Shown in pieces: positions 33,116 through 41,492 of a DNA stretch of 64,000 bases. Numbering within the stretch: the first letter of the stretch is position 1; each line of letters starts with the position of its first letter. The position numbers were made by a program, and so were the translations under genes. Under the pieces are notes generated by a model. That model worked only from the letters and a program-made list of their open reading frames with translations, was not told the origin of the DNA and made no database searches. Origin of the DNA: Aquipuribacter nitratireducens (GTDB taxonomy: Bacteria; Actinomycetota; Actinomycetes; Actinomycetales; JBBAYJ01). The DNA is taken from contig NZ_JBBEOG010000003.1 in assembly GCF_037860835.1 (NCBI RefSeq), positions 1 through 64,000 of the forward strand, read 5' to 3'.

Positions 33116-34050
33116 CGCCGCCCCCGCACGAGGGGGACGGCTCCCTCCGCGACCGCGCGGTCGCGGCCGCGTACCTGCTCGCCTGGCGGCTGGTCCGGCT
33201 GCTGCCCGAGCGGTGGGCGTACCGGTGGGGGGACGTCGTCGCGGACCGCGTCGCGAGCGGCGGTGGACGTGGGGTCGTGCGGCTGCGGTCGAACCTGCGC
33301 CGCGTCGTCGTCGACCTCGACCCGGCGAGCGAGGAGGCGCTCGTCCGCGAGGCCGTCCGCTCCTACGTCCGCTACTGGGTCGACGCCTTCCGCCTGCCCG
33401 ACTGGGACGAGGCGCGCGTGGTCGACCACGTGACGAGCGAGGGGGACGGGCCCGTCCGTGCCGCGCTCGCCGAGGGCCGCGGCGTCGTGTGCTGGCTCGC
33501 GCACCTCGGCAACTGGGACCACGCGGGGGCGTGGTCCGCGCTGCGGCTGGCCCCCGTCGTGACCGTGGCCGAGCGGCTGCGGCCCGCCGAGGTCTACGAG
33601 CGCTTCGTCGCCTTCCGACGCTCGATCGGCATCCGCGTCCTCGCGCACGACGAGCCGGGGGTGACGGCCGAGCTCGAGCGGGTGCTGCGCGGCGGCGGCT
33701 TCGTGCCGCTGCTCGCCGACCGCGACCTCGGCCGCCGCGGGGTCACGGTCCCGCTGCTCGGGGAGCCCGCCCGCGTCGCCGGCGGCCCGGCGGTCCTCGC
33801 GGCCCGCACGGGGGCGCTGCTCGTGCCCGTGGGGATCACGTACCGACCGAGCAGCCGCTCCCCGTCGGGGTACGGGCTGCACGTGAGGTTCCACCCACCC
33901 GTCCCCGTCCCCGACGACGGACCCGAGGCCGTGGCGGCCGCGACCGCCGCGGTCGCGGCCGAGCTGGGGGAGGACATCAGGCTCGCCGCAGCGGACTGGC
34001 ACATGCTCCAGCGCGTCTTCGTCGCCGACCTCGAGGGCCCACGCCCGTGA
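33112..34050 (+). CDS. patA: Phosphatidylinositol mannoside acyltransferase
   Basis: This 312-residue LpxL/HtrB-type acyltransferase adds an acyl chain to the mannose of PIM at the inner face of the membrane. The catalytic motif HxxxxD is HLGNWD near 126-131, and the region LLADRDLGRRGV near 200-211 matches the family. An N-terminal hydrophobic stretch (18-30) may associate with the membrane. The GTG at 33112 overlaps the PI synthase stop and the stop overlaps the PimA start. This tight order pgsA-patA-pimA is the same as in mycobacteria. Confidence 0.9.
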   Translation: MTPPPHEGDGSLRDRAVAAAYLLAWRLVRLLPERWAYRWGDVVADRVASGGGRGVVRLRSNLRRVVVDLDPASEEALVREAVRSYVRYWVDAFRLPDWDEARVVDHVTSEGDGPVRAALAEGRGVVCWLAHLGNWDHAGAWSALRLAPVVTVAERLRPAEVYERFVAFRRSIGIRVLAHDEPGVTAELERVLRGGGFVPLLADRDLGRRGVTVPLLGEPARVAGGPAVLAARTGALLVPVGITYRPSSRSPSGYGLHVRFHPPVPVPDDGPEAVAAATAAVAAELGEDIRLAAADWHMLQRVFVADLEGPRP

Positions 34051-35621
34051 GCCGCCCCCTGCGGGTCGCCCTCGTCTGCCCCTACGACCTCGACGCCGTC
34101 GGCGGGGTCCGTGAGCAGGTCCTCGGCCTCGCCGACGCCCTCACCGCCCGCGGTCACGTCGTCGAGGTCGTCGGTCCCCGCTCGGCGCGACCCGGCACCG
34201 GTCCGGGCGACCTGGTCGGACACCGGGCCGGGCAGCGGGTGCGGCCGGTCGGCCGGGCGGTCGGGGTGCCGACGAACGGCTCGACGGCCCGCCTCGGCCT
34301 CGGACCCGGCGCCCGGTCGGAGGCTGCGGCCCGGGTCGCCGGTGGCGGCTTCGACGTCGTCCACGTCCACGAGCCGATCCCGCCGGGGATCGGGCACTCC
34401 GTCCTGCGGCGGCTCGCGCAGGACCGCGCCGCCGCCGGCCCCCACGCGAGGCGTCCGCCCGCGGTCGTCGCGACCGTGCACGTCGCCATGAGCCCGCACC
34501 CGGCCGGTCGGTCCCGCGCGCTGCGCACGGCCGCCCGGCACGTGCGCGGCGTCCTGCGCGGTGTCGACCTCCTGAGCGCGGTGAGCGACCACGCGCGCCG
34601 CACCGTCGTCGACCACCTCGGCCGTGACGCGCTCGTCCTGCCGAACGGCGTCGACGTCGCGGGGTGGGCTGCGGCGGCCGACACCTCCCCGGCCACCCAC
34701 GACCGGGCGCCCACCGCGGTCGTCCTCGGACGGGCGGGGGAGCCTCGCAAGGGTGTCGACGTCCTCCTGGCGGCCTGGCCCGCCGTGAGGCGCGCCGTCC
34801 CCGACGCGCGCCTGCTCGTCGTCGGGCCCCGCGACGGGGCGCGGCTGCCCCTCGGAGCCGGGGTCGAGGCGACGGGTGCCGTGCCCGAGGCCGACAAGCG
34901 CCGTCTCGTCGCGGAGGCCGACGTCCTCGTCGCCCCGCACCGCGGCGGGGAGAGCTTCGGGCTCGTCCTCGTCGAGGCGATGGCGGCGGGGACGTCCGTC
35001 GTCGCCTCGGACCTCCCGGCCTTCCGGGACGTGCTCGCCGGCAGCGGGCGGCTCGTCCCCGTCGGGGACCCGGTCGCGCTCGCCGCGGCGCTCGTCGGCG
35101 TGCTCGAGGACCCGGCGGCGGCCCGCGCGGGGGCGCCTGCCGCCCGGGTGCGGGCCGAGGAGTTCGCGTGGCCCGCGGTCGCCGCGGGCTGGGAGGAGGC
35201 CTACCACCTCGCCCTGCGCCTGCAACCGCCCGGCGATGCTGCCGCCGGGGCGCGGCAGGCGCTGCACGACGCCCTGACCGACCGGGCGGCGCTCGCCGTC
35301 CGGCTCACGGCGCGGCACGCGGACGACGGGACGCCGGGGGTGCTGCGGACGCTCGCGGCGGCGGCCGGCGCCGCGCTCGACCCGACCGACCTGGCCGCGC
35401 AGAACCGGTTGAGCGTCCTCGCCCGCGACCCCGACCTGCCTCCGGCCGTGCGGCAGGCGCTCGCCGGGGCCACGAGCCGCGTCGCACGGACCCGGCTGGT
35501 CGTCAACGACCTCGCGAGGCGCGGGCGCCGCCCCACCGTCGAGCTCGACGACGCGGCGCCCGCCTCGTCGCAGGTCCCACCGCCCGCCCGGTCCGCGCCT
35601 AGGCTCGCCGGGTGCCCCTGA
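34047..35621 (+). CDS. pimA: Phosphatidylinositol mannosyltransferase PimA with C-terminal extension
   Basis: This GT4 enzyme transfers the first mannose from GDP-mannose to phosphatidylinositol on the cytoplasmic side. The N-terminal [15 protein letters not shown] (about 11-25) and [12 protein letters not shown] (about 110-121) are PimA marks. The GT4 donor site [13 protein letters not shown] and [33 protein letters not shown] are near 231-243 and 298-330 (given in parts: [29 protein letters not shown]). The protein is 524 residues while PimA is usually about 375-390. The extra part, from about residue 395, is an Ala/Arg-rich helical domain that I do not recognise with certainty. Start GTG 34047 overlaps the patA stop. 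Confidence 0.88.
   Translation: MSRPLRVALVCPYDLDAVGGVREQVLGLADALTARGHVVEVVGPRSARPGTGPGDLVGHRAGQRVRPVGRAVGVPTNGSTARLGLGPGARSEAAARVAGGGFDVVHVHEPIPPGIGHSVLRRLAQDRAAAGPHARRPPAVVATVHVAMSPHPAGRSRALRTAARHVRGVLRGVDLLSAVSDHARRTVVDHLGRDALVLPNGVDVAGWAAAADTSPATHDRAPTAVVLGRAGEPRKGVDVLLAAWPAVRRAVPDARLLVVGPRDGARLPLGAGVEATGAVPEADKRRLVAEADVLVAPHRGGESFGLVLVEAMAAGTSVVASDLPAFRDVLAGSGRLVPVGDPVALAAALVGVLEDPAAARAGAPAARVRAEEFAWPAVAAGWEEAYHLALRLQPPGDAAAGARQALHDALTDRAALAVRLTARHADDGTPGVLRTLAAAAGAALDPTDLAAQNRLSVLARDPDLPPAVRQALAGATSRVARTRLVVNDLARRGRRPTVELDDAAPASSQVPPPARSAPRLAGCP
35600..35605 (+). promoter_or_regulatory. -10 hexamer TAGGCT inside pimA, before the lipoprotein gene
   Basis: TAGGCT lies 6 nt before the lipoprotein GTG, still within the pimA coding end. 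The spacing is of the leaderless type. Confidence 0.35.
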
Positions 35622-35893
35622 CGACGCGACGCCGGACCCGGGTCGGGCTCGTCGCGGGGACCGCGCTCCTCGCCGTGGGTCTGCCAGGGTGCAGCCTGCT
35701 CGGCGGCGACGACGCGGACCCGCCGCAGCCCGCGGTCGTCGCCCCGAGCGACGCCCCCGTCCCCGTGGCGACGGCCCCGCGCCTCACGGCGGTGCCGGCA
35801 CCGGAACCCGCGCCCGAACCGACGCCGGCGTCCCCGTCGGCGCCGGAGGGCGTGACGAGCGCACCGGACGACGGATCTACCATCGGGGGGTGA
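35612..35893 (+). CDS. Small proline-rich lipoprotein
   Basis: This 93-residue protein has a basic start (PLTTRRRTR), a hydrophobic segment (11-24) and the lipobox LPGC with the lipidated cysteine at 27. It should be an outer-face lipoprotein. The mature part is almost entirely Pro/Ala/Val/Glu ([18 protein letters not shown]) with no domain. The GTG at 35612 lies within the last 10 bp of pimA in another frame, and its stop overlaps the pdxS start by 4 bp (GTGA). It could be a cell-wall spacer or simply a fast-evolving small protein. Function unknown. Confidence 0.65.
   Translation: MPLTTRRRTRVGLVAGTALLAVGLPGCSLLGGDDADPPQPAVVAPSDAPVPVATAPRLTAVPAPEPAPEPTPASPSAPEGVTSAPDDGSTIGG
35878..35883 (+). 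promoter_or_regulatory. -10 hexamer TACCAT before pdxS, leaderless type
   Basis: TACCAT is followed by 6 nt and the pdxS GTG. It lies inside the end of the lipoprotein gene. Confidence 0.45.
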
Positions 35894-36810
35894 GCACCTC
35901 CACCCCCTCGACCGGTCCCGCCCCGACCGGCACCACCGGCACCGACCTCGTCAAGCGCGGCATGGCCGACATGCTCAAGGGCGGCGTCATCATGGACGTC
36001 GTCGACGCGGAGCAGGCCCGGATCGCCGAGGACGCCGGCGCCGTCGCCGTCATGGCCCTCGAGCGGGTCCCGGCCGACATCCGCGCCCAGGGCGGCATCG
36101 CGCGCATGAGCGACCCCGACATGATCGAGGGGATCATCGGCGCGGTCTCCATCCCCGTCATGGCGAAGGCCCGCATCGGGCACTTCGTCGAGGCGCAGGT
36201 CCTGCAGAGCCTCGGGGTCGACTACGTCGACGAGTCGGAGGTGCTGTCGCCCGCCGACTACACCCACCACATCGACAAGTGGGGCTTCACCGTCCCCTTC
36301 GTCTGCGGCGCGACGAACCTCGGCGAGGCCCTGCGGCGCATCTCCGAGGGCGCCGCGATGATCCGCTCCAAGGGCGAGGCGGGCACGGGCGACGTCAGCC
36401 AGGCGACCACCCACATGCGGACCATCGGCGCCGAGATCCGCCGGCTGTCGGCGATGCGCGAGGACGAGCTCTACGTGGCCGCCAAGGAGCTCCAGGCGCC
36501 GCTGCCGCTCGTGCGGGAGGTAGCGCAGGCCGGTCGGCTGCCGGTCGTCCTCTTCACCGCGGGCGGCATCGCGACGCCCGCCGACGCGGCGATGATGATG
36601 CAGCTGGGCGCCGACGGCGTCTTCGTGGGCTCCGGCATCTTCAAGTCCGGCGACCCCGCCTCGCGGGCGGCCGCCATCGTCAAGGCGACGACGTTCCACG
36701 ACGACCCCGACGTCGTCGCGAAGGTCTCGCGCGGCCTCGGGGAGGCCATGGTCGGGATCAGCGTCGCCGAGCTGCCGGCTCCGCACCGGCTCGCCGAACG
36801 AGGCTGGTAG
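35890..36810 (+). CDS. pdxS: Pyridoxal 5'-phosphate synthase lyase subunit PdxS
   Basis: This 306-residue TIM-barrel enzyme makes pyridoxal phosphate from ribose 5-phosphate, glyceraldehyde 3-phosphate and ammonia supplied by PdxT. Sequence is highly typical: [19 protein letters not shown] near 20-38, the lysine that binds substrate in VMAKARIGH (about 94-102), and the second lysine in [10 protein letters not shown] (about 160-169). [26 protein letters not shown] (here in parts: [24 protein letters not shown]) binds phosphate. The GTG at 35890 has a leaderless-type -10. Unusually, pdxT follows only after a 317-bp gap that holds an antisense gene. Confidence 0.97.
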   Translation: MSTSTPSTGPAPTGTTGTDLVKRGMADMLKGGVIMDVVDAEQARIAEDAGAVAVMALERVPADIRAQGGIARMSDPDMIEGIIGAVSIPVMAKARIGHFVEAQVLQSLGVDYVDESEVLSPADYTHHIDKWGFTVPFVCGATNLGEALRRISEGAAMIRSKGEAGTGDVSQATTHMRTIGAEIRRLSAMREDELYVAAKELQAPLPLVREVAQAGRLPVVLFTAGGIATPADAAMMMQLGADGVFVGSGIFKSGDPASRAAAIVKATTFHDDPDVVAKVSRGLGEAMVGISVAELPAPHRLAERGW

Positions 36811-37153
36811 CGAGCCCGGAGACGCGACGGGCGGCCGCCAGGCCCGCCCGGACCAGCCGCGCGCGCACCTCGGGCCGGTCGAGTGCCCGGCCCAGCGCCT
36901 CGGCGCCCACCACGGCGACGACCGCGGTGACGACGAGCGGGACGGCCGCCGAGGCACCGGTGAGGGCGACCGTCCCCACCGCGAGCAGCACGACCGCGGT
37001 CACGACGGTCCCCGCGAGCAGGCGCACGTCCGCCGCCGGCGGCGCGTCGTCGCCGAGCGAGCGCACCACCAGCAGCGCCGTGCTCGGCCGCAGCAGGAGC
37101 ACCGCAGTGCCGACGAGGAGGCCGACAATGGTGAGGAACGTCGCGAACGCCAC
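36758..37153 (-). CDS. Small antisense membrane protein between pdxS and pdxT
   Basis: This 131-residue open frame starts with a GTG at 37153. It codes three hydrophobic segments (about 6-24, 45-64, 68-88) and then an Arg-rich amphipathic tail (90-131). Codon usage on this strand resembles a real gene, and no plausible plus-strand gene fills the gap. Its 3' end overlaps the pdxS end by 53 bp and its 5' end overlaps the pdxT start by 26 bp, both antisense. I see no good ribosome site. I do not recognise the family. It may be real or a fortuitous frame in GC-rich DNA. Confidence 0.45.
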   Translation of the reverse strand: MAFATFLTIVGLLVGTAVLLLRPSTALLVVRSLGDDAPPAADVRLLAGTVVTAVVLLAVGTVALTGASAAVPLVVTAVVAVVGAEALGRALDRPEVRARLVRAGLAAARRVSGLATSLVRRAGAEPAARRR

Positions 37154-37811
37154 AGCAGGAGGGTCCCACGCCCCACGCGTCGGAGTGCTCGCCGTCCAGG
37201 GCGACACGCGGGAGCACCTTGCCGCGCTCGAGCGCTGCGGCGCCCGCGTCAGCACCGTCCGGCGGCCCGGCGAGCTCGACGAGGTCGACGCGCTCGTCCT
37301 GCCCGGCGGGGAGTCGACGACGATCGACCGGCTCGTGCGTGCCTTCGACCTCGCCGAGCCGCTGCGGGAGCGCCTCGCCGGGGGGATGCCCGCGCTCGGC
37401 TCGTGCGCCGGGATGATCCTGCTCGCCGACCGGATCGAGGGCCCGGCCGCGGGCCAGCGGACCCTCGGTGGCATCGACATGACGGTCCGGCGCAACGCCT
37501 TCGGCCGGCAGGTCGACTCCTTCGAGTGCGACCTCGACGTGGTCGGCGTCGAGGGCGGCCCCGTGCACGCCGTGTTCATCCGGGCGCCCCGGGCGGTGGA
37601 GGTGGGACCCGGCGTCGAGGTGCTCGCCCGGGTGCCCGGCGCGACGGCGGGCCCCGGCCAGGGGGATACGATCGTGGCGGTGCGGCAGGGGCCGCTCCTC
37701 GCGACCGCGTTCCACCCGGAGCTGTCGGGCGACGACCGGGTGCACCGGCTGCTCGTGCGCTCGGCGGAGGCGACGGTCGCCTCGACGCAGGCCCCCCACG
37801 ACGGACGGTAG
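37128..37811 (+). CDS. pdxT: Pyridoxal 5'-phosphate synthase glutaminase subunit PdxT
   Basis: This class I glutaminase produces ammonia from glutamine for PdxS. The catalytic cysteine is in [10 protein letters not shown], and [12 protein letters not shown] and the His-x-Glu motif [11 protein letters not shown] complete the triad. The ATG at 37128 is chosen for the AGGAGG 6 nt upstream. It gives 227 residues with a short N-terminal addition before [10 protein letters not shown], where most homologues start. If the addition is not made, the start would be a GTG inside VGVLA without a ribosome site. PdxS and PdxT form the usual 12:12 complex. Confidence 0.92.
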   Translation: MVRNVANATAGGSHAPRVGVLAVQGDTREHLAALERCGARVSTVRRPGELDEVDALVLPGGESTTIDRLVRAFDLAEPLRERLAGGMPALGSCAGMILLADRIEGPAAGQRTLGGIDMTVRRNAFGRQVDSFECDLDVVGVEGGPVHAVFIRAPRAVEVGPGVEVLARVPGATAGPGQGDTIVAVRQGPLLATAFHPELSGDDRVHRLLVRSAEATVASTQAPHDGR

Positions 37812-37823
37812 GAGGCACAGCGT

Positions 37824-38588
37824 ATGTCGGGTCACTCCAAGTGGGCGACGACCAAGCACAAGAAGGCGGCCATCGACGCTCGCCGCGGCAAGCTCTTCGC
37901 GAAGCTCATCAAGAACATCGAGGTCGCCGCACGCACCGGCGGCGGGGACCCGGCGGGCAACCCGACGCTGTACGACGCCATCCAGAAGGCGAAGAAGTCC
38001 TCCGTCCCCAACGACAACATCGACCGCGCGGTCAAGCGGGGCTCCGGCGAGGACGCCGGCGGCGCCGACTACCAGACGATCATGTACGAGGGCTACGCGT
38101 CCGGCGGGGTCGCCGTGCTCATCGAGTGCCTGACGGACAACCGGAACCGCGCGGCCAGCGACGTGCGGGTCGCGGTCACGCGCAACGGCGGCACGATGGC
38201 CGATCCCGGCAGCGTGTCGTTCCTCTTCACCCGCAAGGGCGTCGTCGTGGTCGGCAAGGACCAGAACGGCGGGCTGTCGGAGGACGACGTCCTCGCCGCC
38301 GTGCTCGACGCCGGCGCGGAGGAGGTCAACGACCTCGGCGACACGTTCGAGGTCCTGAGCGAGGCCACCGACCTCGTCGCGGTGCGCACGGCCCTGCAGG
38401 ACGCGGGCATCGACTACGAGTCCGCCGAGGCCTCCTTCGTGCCCGCCACGCAGGTGCCGCTCGACGCCGAGCACGCCGCCAAGGTGTTCCGGCTCATCGA
38501 GGCGCTCGAGGACTCCGACGACGTCCAGAACGTCTACGCGAACTTCGACGTGTCCGACGAGGTCCTCGCCGAGCTCGAGCCCGCCTGA
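37824..38588 (+). CDS. YebC/PmpR-family regulatory protein
   Basis: This 254-residue protein has the unmistakable YebC start [25 protein letters not shown] (in parts: [25 protein letters not shown]) and the acidic C-terminal pattern. Members of this family act as transcription regulators in some bacteria. Others bind the ribosome and ease stalling at proline runs, a role shown for some YebC-type proteins. The ATG at 37824 has GGTAGGAGG 9 nt upstream. It sits 12 bp after pdxT and before ruvCAB, an order kept across actinobacteria. Confidence 0.95.
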   Translation: MSGHSKWATTKHKKAAIDARRGKLFAKLIKNIEVAARTGGGDPAGNPTLYDAIQKAKKSSVPNDNIDRAVKRGSGEDAGGADYQTIMYEGYASGGVAVLIECLTDNRNRAASDVRVAVTRNGGTMADPGSVSFLFTRKGVVVVGKDQNGGLSEDDVLAAVLDAGAEEVNDLGDTFEVLSEATDLVAVRTALQDAGIDYESAEASFVPATQVPLDAEHAAKVFRLIEALEDSDDVQNVYANFDVSDEVLAELEPA

Positions 38589-38636
38589 CCTGCCCTCCGC
38601 CGGGCGCGCCTGCCCGGTGCGCGCCGGCTCCCCGGG

Positions 38637-38642
38637 CACAGT
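38637..38642 (+). promoter_or_regulatory. -10-like CACAGT before ruvC
   Basis: CACAGT lies 6 nt before the ruvC GTG. It differs from TANNNT at the first base. No LexA box is visible in the 60-bp gap to the YebC gene. Confidence 0.25.
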
Positions 38643-38648
38643 GGCCCG

Positions 38649-39218
38649 GTGCGCGTGCTCGGAGTCGACCCCGGCCTCACCCGCTGCGGTGTCGCCGTCG
38701 TCGACGGTCAGGGCGGTCGGCGCGCCGGGCTCGTCCACGCGGGGGTCGTCCGCACCGACCCCGGGGAGGACGTCGCACGCCGGCTCGTCACGGTCCACGC
38801 CGCGGTCGTCGCGCTCCTCGACGAGCACCGGCCCGACGTCGTCGCCGTCGAGCGGGTCTTCGCCCAGCACAACGTCCGCAGCGTCATGGGCACCGCGCAG
38901 TCGGCCGGGGTCGTCATGCTCGCGGCGTCGCAGGTCGGCCTCGCGGTCGCGACGCACACCCCGTCGGAGGTGAAGGCGGCCGTCACCGGCAACGGCCGCG
39001 CCGACAAGGCGCAGGTCGGGCTCATGGTGGCGCGGATCCTCGGCCTGGCGGCGGCGCCCCGACCGGCCGACGCCGCCGACGCCGTCGCCCTCGCGCTGTG
39101 CCAGCTGTGGCGGGGGACCGCGGACGTGCGGCGCCGGGCGGCCGCCGACGCGGCCCCCCGCAGCCGCTACGCCGAGCTCGTCCGCCAGGGCGCGTCGTCG
39201 CGGCGCGCCTCCCCGTGA
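38649..39218 (+). CDS. ruvC: Holliday junction endonuclease RuvC
   Basis: This 189-residue nuclease cuts four-way junctions during recombination repair. The metal-binding acids are visible: Asp in [12 protein letters not shown] (D7), Glu in [12 protein letters not shown] (near 71) and the acidic pair in [14 protein letters not shown] (near 139-146). The GTG at 38649 gives the typical start RVLGVDPGL. It is followed by ruvA after about 110 bp and by ruvB, and the three act together in branch migration and resolution. Confidence 0.95.
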   Translation: MRVLGVDPGLTRCGVAVVDGQGGRRAGLVHAGVVRTDPGEDVARRLVTVHAAVVALLDEHRPDVVAVERVFAQHNVRSVMGTAQSAGVVMLAASQVGLAVATHTPSEVKAAVTGNGRADKAQVGLMVARILGLAAAPRPADAADAVALALCQLWRGTADVRRRAAADAAPRSRYAELVRQGASSRRASP

Positions 39219-39234
39219 CGTCGGAGCCCCTCGC

Positions 39235-39240
39235 TACCCT
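39235..39240 (+). promoter_or_regulatory. -10 hexamer TACCCT upstream of ruvA
   Basis: TACCCT lies 7 nt before a GTG (39248) that opens a 31-codon frame, and 87 bp before the ruvA start. It may drive ruvAB with a leader, or a leaderless short ORF. Confidence 0.35.
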
Positions 39241-39247
39241 CGTACAC

Positions 39248-39343
39248 GTGTTCGGTGCAGCAGGAGTCGGCGCAGGAATGGGCGCAGAGGTCGGCGCAGG
39301 TGTCGTAGTGCCCGTGCGGAGGTGCTCGTGCTGGCCGAGGTGA
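39248..39343 (+). CDS. Possible leaderless leader ORF before ruvA
   Basis: A 31-codon frame opens with GTG exactly 7 nt after TACCCT, the same spacing as at thrS and parA. The product is Gly/Ala/Val-rich ([15 protein letters not shown]...), then ends VRRCSCWPR. Its stop lies 13 bp inside ruvA, so ribosomes ending here could re-start at ruvA. The DNA has a loose 12-bp GGCGCAGGNGTC-like repeat. It could also be a chance frame; no homologue is known to me. Confidence 0.3.
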   Translation: MFGAAGVGAGMGAEVGAGVVVPVRRCSCWPR

Positions 39344-39963
39344 GCGGGCGCGTGCTCGCGGTCCACCTCGACCGGGTCGTCGTCGGCGTCGGTGGTCTCG
39401 GGGTGCTCGCCCGGGCGACCCCCCGCACGCTCGCGGGCCTGCGACCCGGTGCGGAGTGCCGCCTCGCGACGTCCCTCGTCGTCCGCGAGGACTCCCTCAC
39501 GCTCTTCGGGTTCGCCGACGACGACGAGCGCGACGTCTTCGAGGTGCTGCAGAGCGTCTCCGGGGTGGGGCCGCGGCTCGCGCTCGCGGTCCTCGCGGTC
39601 CTGTCGCCGGACGCGCTGCGCACCGCGGTGGCCGCCCAGGACGAGAAGGCGCTCACGGCGGTCCCGGGTATCGGTCGGAAGGGGGCGCAGCGCATGCTGC
39701 TGGAGCTCGGCGACCGGCTGGGGGTGCCCTCCGGCCCAGCGGCGGGAACCGGCGCCGGGGCGGCGACGACGGCCACGTTCCCCGCCCCCGCGCAGGCGCC
39801 GGACGGCGTCCCCGCGCAGGTGGTGACGGCCCTCGTGGGGCTCGGGTGGCAGCAGCGGCAGGCCGAGGACGCCGTCGCCCGCGTCGTCCCCGCCGAGGGG
39901 GAGGAGACCGTCGAGGCCGCCGTGCTCCTGCGGGCCGCCCTGCGCGGGCTGGCGCCGGCGTGA
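39328..39963 (+). CDS. ruvA: Holliday junction branch migration protein RuvA
   Basis: This 211-residue protein forms tetramers that hold the four-way junction and load RuvB. Domain I (1-65) is the OB fold, domain II (about 70-140) carries two helix-hairpin-helix motifs ([14 protein letters not shown] and [16 protein letters not shown]), and domain III (about 165-211) contacts RuvB. The GTG at 39328 is chosen because GGAGG lies 5 nt upstream and the sequence [10 protein letters not shown] fits the family start. A Gly/Ala/Pro linker joins domains II and III. Its stop overlaps the ruvB start (GTGA). Confidence 0.93.
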   Translation: MLAEVSGRVLAVHLDRVVVGVGGLGVLARATPRTLAGLRPGAECRLATSLVVREDSLTLFGFADDDERDVFEVLQSVSGVGPRLALAVLAVLSPDALRTAVAAQDEKALTAVPGIGRKGAQRMLLELGDRLGVPSGPAAGTGAGAATTATFPAPAQAPDGVPAQVVTALVGLGWQQRQAEDAVARVVPAEGEETVEAAVLLRAALRGLAPA

Positions 39964-41096
39964 GCGGGCCGGAGCGGGAGGTCGACCCGGTGGCCGCCAC
40001 GGGCGAGCTCGCCGAGGAGGCCGCGCTCCGGCCGCGGGCGATGGCCGAGTTCGTCGGTCAGCCCGTCGTGCGGCGGCAGCTGGGGCTCGTGCTCGAGGCC
40101 GCACGGCGCCGCGGCAGCAGCCCCGACCACGTCCTCCTCGCGGGACCACCCGGGCTCGGCAAGACGACGCTGGCGTACATCGTGGGCGCGGAGATGGGCG
40201 TGCCCGTCCGCGTCACGAGCGGTCCCGCGCTGCAGCACGCCGGCGACCTCGCGGCCATCCTGTCCTCGCTCGACGAGCACGAGGTGCTCTTCCTCGACGA
40301 GATCCACCGCATGTCGCGGGCCGCGGAGGAGATGCTCTACGTCGCGATGGAGGACTTCCGCGTCGACGTCGTCGTCGGCAAGGGCCCCGGCGCGACGGCG
40401 ATCCCGCTCCCGCTGCCGCGCTTCACCCTCGTCGGGGCGACGACCCGCGCGGGCATGCTGCCCTCCCCGCTGCGCGACCGCTTCGGCTTCACCGGCCACC
40501 TCGACTTCTACGACGACGCCGACCTCGAGCGGGTGCTGCGCCGCAGCGCCCGCCTGCTCGGCATCCGCCTCGAGCCCGACGTCTCCCACGAGGTCGCCCG
40601 GCGCAGCCGCGGCACCCCCCGCATCGCCAACCGGCTGCTGCGGCGGGTCCGCGACTACGCCGAGGTGCACGGCGACGTCGCCGACGGGGGCGTCGTCACG
40701 CTCGACCACGCCCGCGAGGCGCTCGCGCTGTTCGGGGTCGACGAGCTGGGGCTGGACCGGCTCGACCAGGCCGTCCTCGACGCGCTGTGCCGCCGCTTCG
40801 GAGGCGGTCCCGTCGGGCTGTCGACCCTGGCGACCACCGTGGGGGAGGAGCCCGAGACCGTCGAGACGGTGTGCGAGCCGTTCCTCCTGCGGCGCGGCTT
40901 CCTCGCGCGCACCCCGCGCGGCCGGGTCGCGCTGCCCCCCGCATGGCAGCACCTCGGGCTCACCCCGCCCGTCCGGGAGGTGGGCGCGGAGGTGGGCGCG
41001 GTCCCCGCGACCGGTGTGCTGCGGGCGGGTGACGACGGCACCGGCACGGACGACGACTTCTGGCGGGCGTACGGGGAGGGCGGCCGCCTCGCCTAG
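39960..41096 (+). CDS. ruvB: Holliday junction helicase RuvB
   Basis: This 378-residue AAA+ motor drives branch migration on RuvA-bound junctions. The Walker A is [11 protein letters not shown] near 62-72, Walker B is [11 protein letters not shown] near 111-121, the sensor region is [20 protein letters not shown] and the C-terminal winged helix starts near 260. The GTG at 39960 overlaps the ruvA stop. The last 40 residues ([11 protein letters not shown] onward) are an acidic tail beyond the conserved core. A promoter hexamer for yajC overlaps its stop codon. Confidence 0.96.
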   Translation: MSGPEREVDPVAATGELAEEAALRPRAMAEFVGQPVVRRQLGLVLEAARRRGSSPDHVLLAGPPGLGKTTLAYIVGAEMGVPVRVTSGPALQHAGDLAAILSSLDEHEVLFLDEIHRMSRAAEEMLYVAMEDFRVDVVVGKGPGATAIPLPLPRFTLVGATTRAGMLPSPLRDRFGFTGHLDFYDDADLERVLRRSARLLGIRLEPDVSHEVARRSRGTPRIANRLLRRVRDYAEVHGDVADGGVVTLDHAREALALFGVDELGLDRLDQAVLDALCRRFGGGPVGLSTLATTVGEEPETVETVCEPFLLRRGFLARTPRGRVALPPAWQHLGLTPPVREVGAEVGAVPATGVLRAGDDGTGTDDDFWRAYGEGGRLA

Positions 41097-41099
41097 ACT
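41094..41099 (+). promoter_or_regulatory. -10 hexamer TAGACT at the ruvB stop, for yajC-secDF
   Basis: TAGACT begins with the ruvB TAG stop codon and lies 75 bp before the yajC GTG, giving a leader of about 70 nt. No clear -35. Confidence 0.35.
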
Positions 41100-41173
41100 C
41101 CTCCGGGGCTCCTGCCGCTGGGGGCTCGCCGGTGTGCGCCCGGAGGGGCCACCGGCCGATCGGAAGGACTGCT

Positions 41174-41476
41174 GTGGACCCTGCCCTGATCCTGCTCCTC
41201 GGGCTCGCGGTCATCCTCGTCCTGCAGTTCAGCCGTTTCAGCCGGCAGCGCCGGGAGGTCCGCGACGTGCAGTCCTCCCTCGCCGTCGGACGCAAGGTCC
41301 TCACCGCGTCGGGGATGCTCGGCACCGTCGCCGCGCTCACCGACGACACCGTCACGCTCGCGAGCGAGGACGGTCACCGCACCGAGTGGGTGCGGGGCTC
41401 CGTGGTCCGGGTCGTGCCGGACCAGCCCGCCGCCGAGACACCCGGCGACGAGCAGCCGCCCACCCCCACGACCTGA
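41174..41476 (+). CDS. yajC: Preprotein translocase subunit YajC
   Basis: This 100-residue protein has one N-terminal membrane helix (about 4-19, ALILLLGLAVILVLQF) and a cytoplasmic domain with SLAVGRKVLTASGMLGTVAALTDDTVTLAS (in parts: VGRKVLTASGMLGTV, AALTDDTVTLAS), as in YajC. It joins SecD and SecF at the Sec channel. The GTG at 41174 has GGAAGGA 6 nt upstream. The C-terminus is a Pro/Glu/Thr tail. secD follows after 16 bp. Confidence 0.92.
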   Translation: MDPALILLLGLAVILVLQFSRFSRQRREVRDVQSSLAVGRKVLTASGMLGTVAALTDDTVTLASEDGHRTEWVRGSVVRVVPDQPAAETPGDEQPPTPTT

Positions 41477-41492
41477 GACCGAGAGATCACCC

